Shown in pieces: positions 41,953 through 50,633 of a stretch of DNA of 64,000 nt. This stretch comes from Chryseobacterium shigense. GTDB lineage: Bacteria; Bacteroidota; Bacteroidia; Flavobacteriales; Weeksellaceae. The notes beneath the pieces were generated by a model. It searched no databases. It had not been told where the DNA came from and saw only the letters and a list, made by a program, of their open reading frames with translations. The DNA lies in assembly GCF_900156575.1 (NCBI RefSeq), contig NZ_FTNY01000001.1:620001-684000 (forward strand). Direction: 5' to 3'. Every line of letters begins with the position of its first letter. Position 1 is the first letter of the stretch. The translations under genes and the position numbers were made by a program.

Positions 41953-44316
41953 CTAGTTCGCGAGATCGTTATTATTTATTTTTCGCTGGGTACTTTTAAT
42001 TTCATCTTTGAGCTTTCCGAATTTATAAGTGACATTGAAGCCGAAAGATCTGTAATAGTCTCTGCTGTAGTTATTCTGCTCGAATGTACCTCCAAATGTT
42101 TCTGTAACTGATTTTCTATAGGTGTTAAACGGATTATTGATAAAGGCTGAAAAGTAAATTTTATTGGCAAGAATACTTTTACTGACCCTAAAGGACGAAC
42201 CGATATAAGCATTGGTGGTACTTTGTAAACCTGCGGGCATTTTGCTGTTGATCTCCAGGTTTGAACTGACCGTCCAGCTATTTTCAAACTGATAACTGGC
42301 AGACAGGTACATATAGTAAGTAAACAGATTATTTTCTACAGTTGATTCATTCACTTTTCCACTGATGAAAAACATGGCGGCATTTCCATTAATGCTCAGA
42401 TTCAGCTTTTTTGTGACGGGATAATTGAAGTAGTAGTCAAGCCCTACTCTGCTTGCTTTACTTGAATTTTCAAAAGTCGTTTTTGTGATATGGGTAACCG
42501 GATCATAGGTGGAAACCCTAAGATCAATTTTATTGGAAAAGGAATAGGAAAGTCCTACGTTCAGGTTTACTTTTTTATTGTAGGAATAGCTGGTCATGAT
42601 ATCATTGTTCACTACGGATTTTAAATAGGGATTTCCGCTTATTTCAAAATAAGGATTTGATTGGTTGACAAATGGATTTAACCGAATGATTCCCGGTCTT
42701 TTGATCCTCTGGGAGAAACCAAAACTGATGCTGTGATTGTCTTTCCAGGTTTTCCCTATTGAAATATTCGGGATCCAATTGAAATAGTTTTGATCAACTG
42801 CGGTATTGGTAGAGGTAAAATTCACATCAGTGGCTGTACTTTCTGCTCTTAAACCGGTTTGAAAATTCCAGTTGAATAAGGAAAATTTTGCAGACCCATA
42901 AGCGCCGTAAATGTTTTGTCTGTTGACGAACTCATCCGAGTTATTTCCATTGTCCGGAACTGAAATATAGTTGCTGCTGTTTTTCCTCAGAATGGCTTTC
43001 AACCCAGTTTCGAACGTTATTTTCTTTATATTTTTCACAAAATCGATTTGAAAAGTATGTTCACTATTCCGGTTGGCATTATGCTGATCAATCCTGTTTG
43101 ATACATTGGTGATCCGGTTCTGAATATCTGAAACAGCGTTTATATCGTAGTCGTAACTATTGAATTTATAAGACAGGGTTAAAAGTTGGCTTTTATCATG
43201 TTTAAAACCAATCTGATAATTAGCAGAAGCTTCAAAACCTTTTCCTTTACTTTCAGAATGGTTGTTGGAATTATTATTTTCTAAAAGAGCATTCTGCTGA
43301 TAAAAATAAGAATCCAGAATATCGTGAGATTTGCTGTTCGAAAGATTTGAGCCCAACTGTACATTCAGCAATTGTAAACTGTCTATTTCATAACTTACAT
43401 TGGCATTAAAATATCCGCCATTACCTTTGTTTGAAGTTCTGCCATCCTGTTGCAGCCTGATGGAAGCCGTATTCTGATGATTGTGATTGTCTATTTTAGG
43501 ATTGTTTCTCAGAAAACCACCGCCGTATGCAGAAATACCCAGTTTTTTATGTTTCATATTCAGAGAAAATCCTATATTTTCTTCCTGTTTGGGAAATTTC
43601 GCTCCAAAATTAACCGAGGCATTATACCCATCATTCATCTTTTTTGTAGTTATGATATTGATAACTCCGGAAGCTCCTTCTGCATCGTATTTTGAGGATG
43701 GATTGGTAATGATCTCAATATTCTGAATGGTACTGGCGGGAATACTTTTCAATACTTCTTTTGCATTGGTATTGAGAAGCTGGGTTTCTTTACCGTTGAT
43801 TAGTATTTTAAAATTGGTATTCCCTTTGAACAGGATATTTTCATTGGCATCTGCGGACAAATAGGGTAATTTTTTCATCATTTCGATGGCATTTTTTGAC
43901 CTGCTTTCGGGATCGGCCTGAATGTCATACACCAAACCGTCTATCTTATTCCTTATCAATGGCTTTTTGAGGTTGATCACTACTTCTTTAATCGATGTTT
44001 CCCTGTTGAGCAATAAGATTCCAAAATCTGTTTGATCTGCTTTAATTCTGACCGTTCTAGATCCGAATTCTGAACTTGTGACAAGCAGTTGAAGATTCGT
44101 GATATCCTCTTTAACGGGGATTAAAAATGTTCCGTTTTCTTTTGAAATTTCCGTTTGAATAATATGATGGTCCTTATCAAGAATTTTTAAAGACGCAAAA
44201 GGAACTGCTTTGCCTGAAACAGAATCTTTTACCGTGCCAGAGAATACTTTCTGGGCACATAAACGGTCTGCAAAAAGCAGAAAAATAAAAATTAAAAATG
44301 CATATATACGTTTCAT
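41953..44316 (-). CDS. Outer-membrane beta-barrel protein, TonB-receptor-like
   Basis: A 787-residue outer-membrane protein with a signal peptide (ends near RLCAQ), a carboxypeptidase-regulatory-like N-terminal domain (FSGTVKDSVSGKAVPFASLK), a plug-like domain (GLVYDIQADPESRSKNAIEM, IEIITNPSSKYDAEGASGVI) and a barrel of repeated aromatic strands to the C-terminus (RSFGFNVTYKFGK). This matches the outer-membrane beta-barrel family common in Bacteroidetes; ligand unknown. It follows the 110-residue membrane protein and is probably driven by the ECF-like promoter at 44766. Confidence 0.9.
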   Translation of the reverse strand: MKRIYAFLIFIFLLFADRLCAQKVFSGTVKDSVSGKAVPFASLKILDKDHHIIQTEISKENGTFLIPVKEDITNLQLLVTSSEFGSRTVRIKADQTDFGILLLNRETSIKEVVINLKKPLIRNKIDGLVYDIQADPESRSKNAIEMMKKLPYLSADANENILFKGNTNFKILINGKETQLLNTNAKEVLKSIPASTIQNIEIITNPSSKYDAEGASGVINIITTKKMNDGYNASVNFGAKFPKQEENIGFSLNMKHKKLGISAYGGGFLRNNPKIDNHNHQNTASIRLQQDGRTSNKGNGGYFNANVSYEIDSLQLLNVQLGSNLSNSKSHDILDSYFYQQNALLENNNSNNHSESKGKGFEASANYQIGFKHDKSQLLTLSYKFNSYDYDINAVSDIQNRITNVSNRIDQHNANRNSEHTFQIDFVKNIKKITFETGLKAILRKNSSNYISVPDNGNNSDEFVNRQNIYGAYGSAKFSLFNWNFQTGLRAESTATDVNFTSTNTAVDQNYFNWIPNISIGKTWKDNHSISFGFSQRIKRPGIIRLNPFVNQSNPYFEISGNPYLKSVVNNDIMTSYSYNKKVNLNVGLSYSFSNKIDLRVSTYDPVTHITKTTFENSSKASRVGLDYYFNYPVTKKLNLSINGNAAMFFISGKVNESTVENNLFTYYMYLSASYQFENSWTVSSNLEINSKMPAGLQSTTNAYIGSSFRVSKSILANKIYFSAFINNPFNTYRKSVTETFGGTFEQNNYSRDYYRSFGFNVTYKFGKLKDEIKSTQRKINNNDLAN

Positions 44317-44412
44317 AACAGGTTAGATTAAGGGCATAAAAATCCATGGAGCAAAGTTTTTTGCCCTTATAATGGTTCAGGATTTTTATTGATTATTTAG
44401 AGAAAGAGAAGG

Positions 44413-44745
44413 TTATTTCTTCTGATTTTTCATCAGGAAATAATAGGTAAGAAAGCCGAGGGCAACAAAGACGGTCAGTACTCCGTAAGGAAGTGGTGAA
44501 TTTTCATTATGGGGAAGAAATTCAAGAGCAATAAGTCCTGCTCCACCGAATAACAGGATGATACCCCATTTCAGCATTTCGGTATTGAATCCGGTAAGAT
44601 TGTTAAGGATCATATACATACGCTCATCTATATTTTCCTTATTGAGAATCTTCCTTTTTAGGTTGTAGTTGGTGATCACGACAATAATTACAGCGATGGC
44701 AATGAGTAATGCGATCATGACTATAAAGGGTGCCAAATGTTTCAT
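44413..44745 (-). CDS. Small three-helix inner-membrane protein
   Basis: A 110-residue protein with helices at about residues 4-27 (FIVMIALLIAIAVIIVVITNY), 58-77 (WGIILLFGGAGLIALEF) and 86-105. The cytoplasmic loop contains KILNKENIDERMYMILNN. It is the first gene of a likely operon with the outer-membrane barrel protein and is divergent from the ECF sigma gene, with an ECF-like promoter 21 bases upstream. Such proteins accompany sigma loci in Bacteroidetes, but no function is known. Confidence 0.75.
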   Translation of the reverse strand: MKHLAPFIVMIALLIAIAVIIVVITNYNLKRKILNKENIDERMYMILNNLTGFNTEMLKWGIILLFGGAGLIALEFLPHNENSPLPYGVLTVFVALGFLTYYFLMKNQKK

Positions 44746-44765
44746 AACAATTTAGATTTAACCAA

Positions 44766-44793
44766 TAGACAAAATACGATAACCAAAGGTTAC
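44766..44793 (-). promoter_or_regulatory. ECF-type promoter of the membrane/outer-membrane gene pair
   Basis: On the minus strand GTAAC (in TTGTAACCTTT), 18 bases, GTCTA. The -10 half ends 21 bases upstream of the ATG at 44745. The divergent sigma gene has the same pair of blocks. Confidence 0.6.
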
Positions 44794-44818
44794 AAAAATT
44801 ACGATATATTAGAAATTT

Positions 44819-44845
44819 GTAACCTTACTATAAAAAGATTGTCTA
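44819..44845 (+). promoter_or_regulatory. ECF-type promoter of the sigma gene (autoregulation)
   Basis: GTAAC (in TTTGTAACCTTA), 17 bases, GTCTA. GTCTA ends only seven bases before the sigma ATG at 44853, so the transcript would be nearly or fully leaderless. Confidence 0.6.
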
Positions 44846-44852
44846 ATGTAAT

Positions 44853-45404
44853 ATGTTTGATGAAGAAAAAACCATTAATGAGATTCTGAAGGGAAACCTT
44901 GGCGCTTTTCAATCTATTGTGAAGCAATATCAGAATTTGGTTTATTCTATTTTGAACAGGTTATTAAGTAATGATGAAGATATCGAGGATGTAGGTCAGG
45001 AAGTTTTTATAAAAGTGTATGATCAGTTGAAAAACTTTAAAAGAGAATCTAAACTGTCCACCTGGATCGCTAAAATCACCTACAATATTGCGGTTAATTA
45101 CCTGAAGAAAAATTCAAAATATCAATTCAATAGTATTGATGATGACTCAGACTTCAGGTTTTCTTCCGAAACTCCGGAAACCAAACTCATAGGAAAAGAA
45201 TTCGATCTCTACATCAACAGACTGATCAGTGAGCTGCCTCTACCCTACAGAACGGTCATTACACTGTATCATCTGGATGATTTCAGTATTCAGGAAATTC
45301 AGAAGATTACAAAATTTCCGGAGGGAACGATTAAAGGTTATTTGTTCAGAGCAAGAAAATTATTAAAAGAAAAACTTGAAAAAGATGGATACCAATCAAG
45401 ATAA
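44853..45404 (+). CDS. ECF-type RNA polymerase sigma factor
   Basis: A 183-residue ECF sigma factor: VKQYQNLVYSILNRLLSN and DEDIEDVGQEVFIKVYDQL (region 2), LSTWIAKITYNIAVNYLKK, then ELPLPYRTVITLYHLDDFSI and the recognition helix FPEGTIKGYLFRARKLLKE (region 4). The next gene overlaps it by 20 bases, as is usual for sigma/anti-sigma pairs. The promoter-like motif on both strands of the upstream gap suggests that it controls itself and the divergent outer-membrane operon. Confidence 0.94.
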   Translation: MFDEEKTINEILKGNLGAFQSIVKQYQNLVYSILNRLLSNDEDIEDVGQEVFIKVYDQLKNFKRESKLSTWIAKITYNIAVNYLKKNSKYQFNSIDDDSDFRFSSETPETKLIGKEFDLYINRLISELPLPYRTVITLYHLDDFSIQEIQKITKFPEGTIKGYLFRARKLLKEKLEKDGYQSR

Positions 45405-45780
45405 AATAAATCAAAAGATCATCGATGATCAGAAGGGTTTCACGGAATTGTCTGAGAATGATCTGAACATTTACGGAATGGTTTACCACTCATTGGAACA
45501 AAAGTCTGATGCGGGATTTCCGTTAGGATTTTCGGATAAAATCATCAGGAAAATTGAAATCAAGCAGCAACTCCAATTCAATCTAAAATTATATGCCTTG
45601 TTTTCGGTAGTGCTTATCATGTGTCTTGGATTCCTGTTTACTTTTCTTAATGAAGATCAGCTTTCAATGATGATTTCTACAGCAACGGAGCATAAGTACA
45701 TCATTCTGTTTTTCGTGTTCACGGTAACATTAATCCAGCTGGCCAGCCATTTTTTAACCATAAAAAAATTGGAAAGATAA
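45385..45780 (+). CDS. Probable anti-sigma factor (two-helix membrane protein)
   Basis: A 131-residue protein read from the ATG at 45385 (MDTNQDKINQKIIDDQKGF), which lies inside the 3' end of the sigma gene; a TTG three codons upstream is less likely. The first 70 residues are soluble and charged, as in anti-sigma N-termini; two helices follow (LYALFSVVLIMCLGFLFTFL and KYIILFFVFTVTLIQLASHF). No zinc-binding HxxxCxxC motif is seen. The 20-base overlap implies translational coupling to the sigma factor. Confidence 0.8.
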   Translation: MDTNQDKINQKIIDDQKGFTELSENDLNIYGMVYHSLEQKSDAGFPLGFSDKIIRKIEIKQQLQFNLKLYALFSVVLIMCLGFLFTFLNEDQLSMMISTATEHKYIILFFVFTVTLIQLASHFLTIKKLER

Positions 45781-45819
45781 TTCTCTCCAATTGTATTCTT
45801 TATTCTTTATCAGATATAA

Positions 45820-46797
45820 TTATCCGGTGTATACTTCAGGATTGGCACAATAAGGTATTTTTTCACCTTTAGAAAACGCGATGATATTTTCAGCCGCAAT
45901 TCTGGCCATTCCTGTTCTGGCTTCCATCGTCGCAGAACCGATGTGGGGCAATACACAAACATTTGAAAGCTCTAACAAAGGGCTTTCCTTAGACATTGGT
46001 TCAGGATTGGTAACATCTAAACCGGCTCCCCAAATCTGTTTTGAAACCAAGGCTTCATAAAGATCTTTTTCATTTTGAAAACCACCTCTTGCCGTATTAA
46101 TGAAAATAGCATTCTCCTTCATTTTTTCGAAAACAGGACCATTGAAAAGATCCTTCTGCTCAGGAGTAAAACTAGCATGAATACTCAATACATCAGATTG
46201 CGCAATCAGTTCTTCGAAAGAAACATAAGTGGCATTCAATTCCTGATCTGCTTCCTCATTTTGATGACGGTTATGGTAAATGATGTTCATATCAAAAGCT
46301 TTTTGGGACTTTTTAGCCATTTCAAAACCTATTCTCCCCAATCCCAATATGCCTAATGTTTTGCCATACAACTCCTGTCCTAAGGCGTGCAAAGGATCAA
46401 AATCCCCCCAGTTCCCGTCTTTTACTTTCTGAAAGTTATAACTCGCTCTTCTCGCCACCGACTGCATTAATAGAAAAGCGACATCGGAAGTGGCTTTACT
46501 GAGTACATCAGGGGTATTTCCTACGGGAATATTTCTACGGTTGGCTTCCTGAATATCTACATGATCAAAACCTACGGAATATAAGGCAATGGTCTTTATA
46601 TTGGGGCACTGAACAAAAAAATCTTTGTCGTATTTAAATTCTCCTCCCACACTTAAAATAGCATCGTGATTCTGACAATAGATCAGCCATTCTTCGTGAG
46701 ACAGGTTTTCATGGTCAGGAATAAAAACTTCCATTCCCGCGTCTTTCAGCATATTGATTCCAGTTTCCGGAATTCTTCTGTTTACAAATACTTTCAT
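45820..46797 (-). CDS. D-2-hydroxyacid dehydrogenase (D-glycerate dehydrogenase type)
   Basis: A 325-residue NAD(P)-dependent D-2-hydroxyacid dehydrogenase. The Rossmann motif is LGILGLGRIGFEMAK (about residue 148); the catalytic Arg lies in FINTARGG, the Glu in the following acidic stretch and the His in LPHIGSATMEAR. The N-terminus MKVFVNRRIPETGINML and the substrate loop SVGFDHVD fit glyoxylate/hydroxypyruvate reductase or D-glycerate dehydrogenase; the exact substrate is open. Monocistronic. Confidence 0.92.
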   Translation of the reverse strand: MKVFVNRRIPETGINMLKDAGMEVFIPDHENLSHEEWLIYCQNHDAILSVGGEFKYDKDFFVQCPNIKTIALYSVGFDHVDIQEANRRNIPVGNTPDVLSKATSDVAFLLMQSVARRASYNFQKVKDGNWGDFDPLHALGQELYGKTLGILGLGRIGFEMAKKSQKAFDMNIIYHNRHQNEEADQELNATYVSFEELIAQSDVLSIHASFTPEQKDLFNGPVFEKMKENAIFINTARGGFQNEKDLYEALVSKQIWGAGLDVTNPEPMSKESPLLELSNVCVLPHIGSATMEARTGMARIAAENIIAFSKGEKIPYCANPEVYTG

Positions 46798-46844
46798 GTT
46801 CTATTTTGATTTAATTTTCGTGTTTACAATTTTCAATTAAAAAA

Positions 46845-46866
46845 CCTCACTGCGTTAAAAGTGAGG
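46845..46866 (-). terminator. Terminator after a small ORF
   Basis: CCTCAC and GTGAGG form a stem around a ten-base loop; on the minus strand it is followed by a T-run (TTTTTT). It lies 23 bases past the stop of the 30-residue ORF at 46889. Confidence 0.7.
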
Positions 46867-46888
46867 CTCTTTAACTTTAGTATTAAAA

Positions 46889-46981
46889 TTACTGATGTTT
46901 ATCTTTGTTTTTGTCCCATGCATCTGAAGCCATCTCCTGAATTTCCTCCCAAAAATCCTTCGATTTTTGTGCATTCGACAT
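46889..46981 (-). CDS. Small helical protein (30 aa)
   Basis: ATG at 46981; the frame reads MSNAQKSKDFWEEIQEMASD then AWDKNKDKHQ and TAA. It is a polar amphipathic helix with two Trp, and codon use resembles that of real genes. A terminator in the correct orientation 23 bases downstream supports transcription from this ORF. It is too short for routine gene calling. Function unknown. The rest of 46798-47454 holds only this ORF, its terminator and the lone palindromic module at 47335. Confidence 0.5.
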   Translation of the reverse strand: MSNAQKSKDFWEEIQEMASDAWDKNKDKHQ

Positions 46982-47334
46982 GAATGGGTCTTAAATTGAA
47001 TTCAATTACTATTCCGAACCTGTCTTAACGTTTATTAAAATAGAGAAAATTTCAATTTTTAACCACAAAAGGGACAGAACGTTTTTAGAACACTTAACTT
47101 ACTTTTAAAGGGAATATATTGCGGACAAAAAAATACACTTAAGTTTCTATGAAAATCTTATTTTCTTTTTAGGTATTCTTACAATTTCCAGGATAATAAA
47201 ACCTTTAATATTAAAACGCTTTAAAGCATTCCATACATTAAACTTGTGCGTCTTTTGTGTTCAGATCAACATTCACAAGCAAAAACAACGACACAATCTC
47301 TTAAACCAACTTCAATTCCCAGGAAAATCTCAAA

Positions 47335-47388
47335 ATTCCCCTCCTCCGGAGGGGTGGCGAAAATTCAAAGAATTTTTGACGGGGTGGT
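47335..47388. repeat. Lone REP-like module related to the DUF559 element ends
   Basis: ATTCCCCTCCTCCGGAGGGG, TGG, the hairpin AAAATTCAAAGAATTTT, GACGGGGTGGT: the same two conserved blocks as the ends of units A-C, about 6 kb away, with its own inner hairpin. No inverted partner was seen nearby. Confidence 0.7.
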
Positions 47389-47454
47389 TTAAAAAGTTAA
47401 ACATCCACCAAAAAATCTTTTCAACACCTTTTCTGGTCAAAACCTTATCAGCCT

Positions 47455-48105
47455 CTAATGGTTTGTATCGCCCAACATCGGAACAAATTTGTAAGCGCCG
47501 AATTCCTCTTTTTCAAATTGGGTAGGAGCCGTTTTGGTAAATCGATATAAAATCTGTTCATCGGTTGGTCCTAATGGAATAACCATTTTTCCTCCAATAT
47601 TCAGTTGTTTCAATAATTCTGTTGGCAAAACGGAAGCACCACAGGTGACAATGATCTTATCAAAAGGCGCAAACGTAGGAAGTCCGGCAAAACCGTCTCC
47701 AAAACTCTGAAATTTTGGAATTAAATGCAGTTCACGGAATTTCTTCTTTGAAAAATCAAACAGGTCTTTTTGTCTTTCCACCGTATATACCAAAGCCTTC
47801 ATAGCAATCAATACAGCCGTCTGATATCCGCATCCGGTTCCTATTTCAAGGACTTTTTCACCAGGTCTTATCTGAAGCAGCTCCGACTGTTCCGCCACCG
47901 TTGATGGATGGGAAATAGTCTGGTGTGATAAAATAGGAAATGCCCGGTCTTCGTAGGCAAAATCCTCAAAAATGCTTTCGATGAAAAGATGTCTCGGAAC
48001 TTCACTCATTGCCGAAAGTACATTTTCATCTGAGATCCCGATCTTATGTCTTAAATATTCAACCAGGATTTTTCTTTTTCCTTTATGTACAAACGAATCA
48101 TGCAT
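47455..48105 (-). CDS. pcm: Protein-L-isoaspartate O-methyltransferase
   Basis: A 216-residue SAM-dependent methyltransferase that starts repair of L-isoaspartyl residues in aged proteins. Family signatures are VPRHLFIESIFEDFAYEDRA, QTISHPSTVAEQSELL, motif I VLEIGTGCGYQTAVLI, VTCGASVLPTELL and LNIGGKMVIPLG. The start is set at MHDSFVHKGKR (48105), with a Met one codon earlier; a longer in-frame ORF to 48231 would cover the promoter and is rejected. A TACTTTTG box (48150-48157) gives a 5' leader of about 40 bases. Confidence 0.94.
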   Translation of the reverse strand: MHDSFVHKGKRKILVEYLRHKIGISDENVLSAMSEVPRHLFIESIFEDFAYEDRAFPILSHQTISHPSTVAEQSELLQIRPGEKVLEIGTGCGYQTAVLIAMKALVYTVERQKDLFDFSKKKFRELHLIPKFQSFGDGFAGLPTFAPFDKIIVTCGASVLPTELLKQLNIGGKMVIPLGPTDEQILYRFTKTAPTQFEKEEFGAYKFVPMLGDTNH

Positions 48106-48149
48106 CATTAGTAAGATAGTAGTTATTAGGTTACGGGTAGTAGTTTCTA

Positions 48150-48157
48150 CAAAAGTA
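48150..48157 (-). promoter_or_regulatory. -7 box of pcm
   Basis: Minus strand TACTTTTG matches TAnnTTTG, 45 bases upstream of the pcm start and inside a longer ORF, which supports the short start. Confidence 0.5.
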
Positions 48158-48244
48158 AAAAAACTATCAATACTTATCAACCAAAAAGCAACAACGTCTT
48201 TCCTAATACCTAAAATTCTTATCTTTACCAAAATTAAAAAATCT

Positions 48245-49207
48245 ATGTTAAAAGCAGGTTTGGTAGGTGCCGGACATCTGGGAAAGATCCACTTAAGACT
48301 TCTTAACCAGTCAGATAAGTACGAGCTGGTAGGTTTCCACGATAAAGATATTGAAAACGGGAAAAAAATAGAGGCTGAATTCGGATATAAATATTTTGAA
48401 AATTTTGATGAACTTCTTGAGCAGATCGATATGCTGGATATTGTGACGCCTACGGTATATCACTATGATTATGCTTTAAAAGCAATTGAAAAGAAGCTTC
48501 ACTTTTTCATTGAAAAGCCAGTGACCCAAACCCTTGAACAGGCAGAAGAGATTCTTCAAAAATGTCAGGAAAACGGTATCAAAGCGCAGGTAGGACATGT
48601 GGAAAGATATAACCCAGCCTTTATTGCTACAAAAGAATACATTCAAAATCCAATGTTCATAGAGATTCACAGACTGGCAGAATTCAACCCAAGAGGGACT
48701 GATGTTTCTGTAGTTCTTGATCTTATGATCCATGATCTGGATATTTTATTGAGCATGGCTAAATCTAAGGTTAAAAACATTCATGCAAGCGGTGTTTGTG
48801 TGGTAAGTAAAACTCCGGATATTGCCAATGCAAGAATAGAGTTTGAAAATGGTTGTGTAGCCAATCTTACGACTTCCAGAATTTCTATGAAAGCCATGAG
48901 AAAAAGTCGTTTTTTCCAGAAAGACGCCTATATCTCAGTAGATTTCCTGGAGAAAAAAGCAGAAGTGATCCGTATGAAGGATGCTCCTGAAAACCCTACT
49001 CCATTCGACATGATCATTGAAAATGCTGATGGAGAAAAAAACCAGATTTTATTTGAATATCCGGACATACAGCCTAATAACGCCATCCTTGATGAGTTGA
49101 ATTCTTTTGCAGATGCCATCACTGACGGCAAAAATGTAGAAGTTTCTCTTGCAGACGGGACTGAAGCTTTAAAGGTTGCTCTGGAAATTGTAAAACTCAT
49201 TTCTTAA
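48245..49207 (+). CDS. Gfo/Idh/MocA family oxidoreductase
   Basis: A 320-residue NAD(P)-dependent dehydrogenase, started at MLKAGLVGAGHLGKIHLRL (48245) because that begins with the Rossmann motif GAGHLGKIH; the longer frame runs back through pcm on the other strand. The EKPVTQTLEQAEEIL motif (catalytic Lys) and a C-terminal alpha/beta domain (HDLDILLSMAKSKVKNI) are typical. The substrate is not clear; sugar or cyclitol derivatives are usual. Divergent from pcm, with a weak -7-like box TATCTTTA between them. Confidence 0.92.
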   Translation: MLKAGLVGAGHLGKIHLRLLNQSDKYELVGFHDKDIENGKKIEAEFGYKYFENFDELLEQIDMLDIVTPTVYHYDYALKAIEKKLHFFIEKPVTQTLEQAEEILQKCQENGIKAQVGHVERYNPAFIATKEYIQNPMFIEIHRLAEFNPRGTDVSVVLDLMIHDLDILLSMAKSKVKNIHASGVCVVSKTPDIANARIEFENGCVANLTTSRISMKAMRKSRFFQKDAYISVDFLEKKAEVIRMKDAPENPTPFDMIIENADGEKNQILFEYPDIQPNNAILDELNSFADAITDGKNVEVSLADGTEALKVALEIVKLIS

Positions 49208-49268
49208 TTAACGTAAATCTCAGTTTTCTTTTTAATGGATAAAAGAGATCTGTTTTAATGGCCATATT

Positions 49269-50147
49269 ATGAAAAAAATAGGACTTTTCTTTTTTCTGGT
49301 TTCATCATTCACATTTGCTCAGAAATCAGCTTTGGAACAAAAAATAAACGCTATTACGGAGGGTAAAAAAGCGACCGTTGGCGTTTCCGTTCTTGGCTTT
49401 GAAAATAATTTTAAATACCATAAAAACGGCGATAAGCCACTTCCTACGTTAAGTGTATTCAAGTTTCATATTGCCTGTGCAGTTTTGGATCTTGTAGATA
49501 AAGGCAAGCTGTCACTGGATCAGAACATCTTTTTTAAAAAGGAGGATATGCTCCCCAATACCTGGTCACCTATTGGCAAAAAGTATCCGGAAGGGAATGT
49601 TTCAATTCCTCTGGGTGAAGTACTGGATTACACTGTTGCCCAAAGCGACAATAATGGCTGTGATATGCTGCTGAAACTTATCGGAGGAACGCAGACGGTT
49701 CAGAATTTCATGGATTCCAAAGGGGTAAAAGGCTTCCAGATCAAACGCAATGAAGATGATATGCACAAAAACTGGAAAACTCAATATGACAATTACAGTA
49801 CTCCCAATTCAGCAGTTCTGGTCCTGAAAAAGTTCTATGACGGAAAATTAATTTCCAAAAAGTCTACGGAATATCTGATGAAGATCATGATCGGAACCAC
49901 TACAGGCACCAATAAAATTGTTGAACAACTTCCTAAAAATACACCAGTAGCTCATAAAACGGGTTCTTCAGGAAAGTATGACAACGGTCTTACGGTAGCT
50001 GAAAATGATATGGGAATCATTACCCTTCCCAATGGAAAACATTACGCAATTGCCGTATTTGTAAGCAATTCCACCGAGACAGATGCCGTCAACTGCAAAG
50101 TGGTTTCTGATATTTCAAAGGCCGTATGGGACGATTTTAATAAGTAA
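49269..50147 (+). CDS. Class A beta-lactamase, subclass A2 (CIA/CGA-like)
   Basis: A 292-residue exported serine beta-lactamase. The signal peptide ends near TFAQ (residue 18). Class A residues are all present: Ser62-Val-Phe-Lys65 (SxxK), Ser126-Asp127-Asn128 (SDN), Glu162 in the omega loop (KRNEDDM) and Lys230-Thr-Gly (KTG). The QSDNNGCDMLL and NYSTPNSAV segments are characteristic of the A2 group found in Chryseobacterium (CIA, CGA, CME), many of which hydrolyse extended-spectrum cephalosporins. The spectrum of this one cannot be told by reading. It lies among housekeeping genes with no mobile element, so it is presumably intrinsic. Confidence 0.93.
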   Translation: MKKIGLFFFLVSSFTFAQKSALEQKINAITEGKKATVGVSVLGFENNFKYHKNGDKPLPTLSVFKFHIACAVLDLVDKGKLSLDQNIFFKKEDMLPNTWSPIGKKYPEGNVSIPLGEVLDYTVAQSDNNGCDMLLKLIGGTQTVQNFMDSKGVKGFQIKRNEDDMHKNWKTQYDNYSTPNSAVLVLKKFYDGKLISKKSTEYLMKIMIGTTTGTNKIVEQLPKNTPVAHKTGSSGKYDNGLTVAENDMGIITLPNGKHYAIAVFVSNSTETDAVNCKVVSDISKAVWDDFNK

Positions 50148-50216
50148 AATATTAAGCTTATTTTTAAAGCATAGAAATTGATACAATATCATTTCTCAGA
50201 CCCATAAACCATTGAT

Positions 50217-50624
50217 ATGAAAAAGGCATTAGTAACGATAACTCTGTTATGCTCCGTATTCTTTTTTTCACAGAAGAATATGAATTACATACAAATCAGC
50301 TATGGAAGCATCTGTTGTGGAACCCCTTCAACAAAACCTGTAACGGATTATCTGAAAAAGTTTGAGAAAAGCAATCGGATTAAATCTTTTGAAGTTTTAA
50401 GACAGGGCGGACTTGGAAGAGAGGGCGAATTTAATTTATACATCGGAACAGACAGACTGGGCAAAAAACAGAAGACTGCTTTTGTAAAAGGTCTTGAATC
50501 TGCTGTCGCTTTACAAAATAAAAACAGAAAGAAAGACAGCGATGGCACTGTAAGTTTCGATTCTTCAGTGATCGTCGGTAAATCTGATCTTACTAAAATC
50601 AAAAATTTAACTATCTATAAATAA
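50217..50624 (+). CDS. Secreted protein of unknown function
   Basis: A 135-residue protein with a signal peptide (MKKALVTITLLCSVFFFSQ). The mature part starts with SYGSICCGTPSTKPV, a Cys pair, then charged alternating segments (FNLYIGTDRLGKKQKTAFVK, and DGTVSFDSSVIVGKSDLTKI). No family recognised. It lies between the beta-lactamase and the acyl-CoA dehydrogenase genes on the same strand, nine bases before the latter. Confidence 0.75.
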   Translation: MKKALVTITLLCSVFFFSQKNMNYIQISYGSICCGTPSTKPVTDYLKKFEKSNRIKSFEVLRQGGLGREGEFNLYIGTDRLGKKQKTAFVKGLESAVALQNKNRKKDSDGTVSFDSSVIVGKSDLTKIKNLTIYK

Positions 50625-50633
50625 AAGAAAAAA

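Noticed and set aside
47244..47525. 93-codon plus-strand frame over the lone REP-like module
   Set aside because: It crosses the palindrome and the end of pcm on the other strand; no homology or promoter seen.
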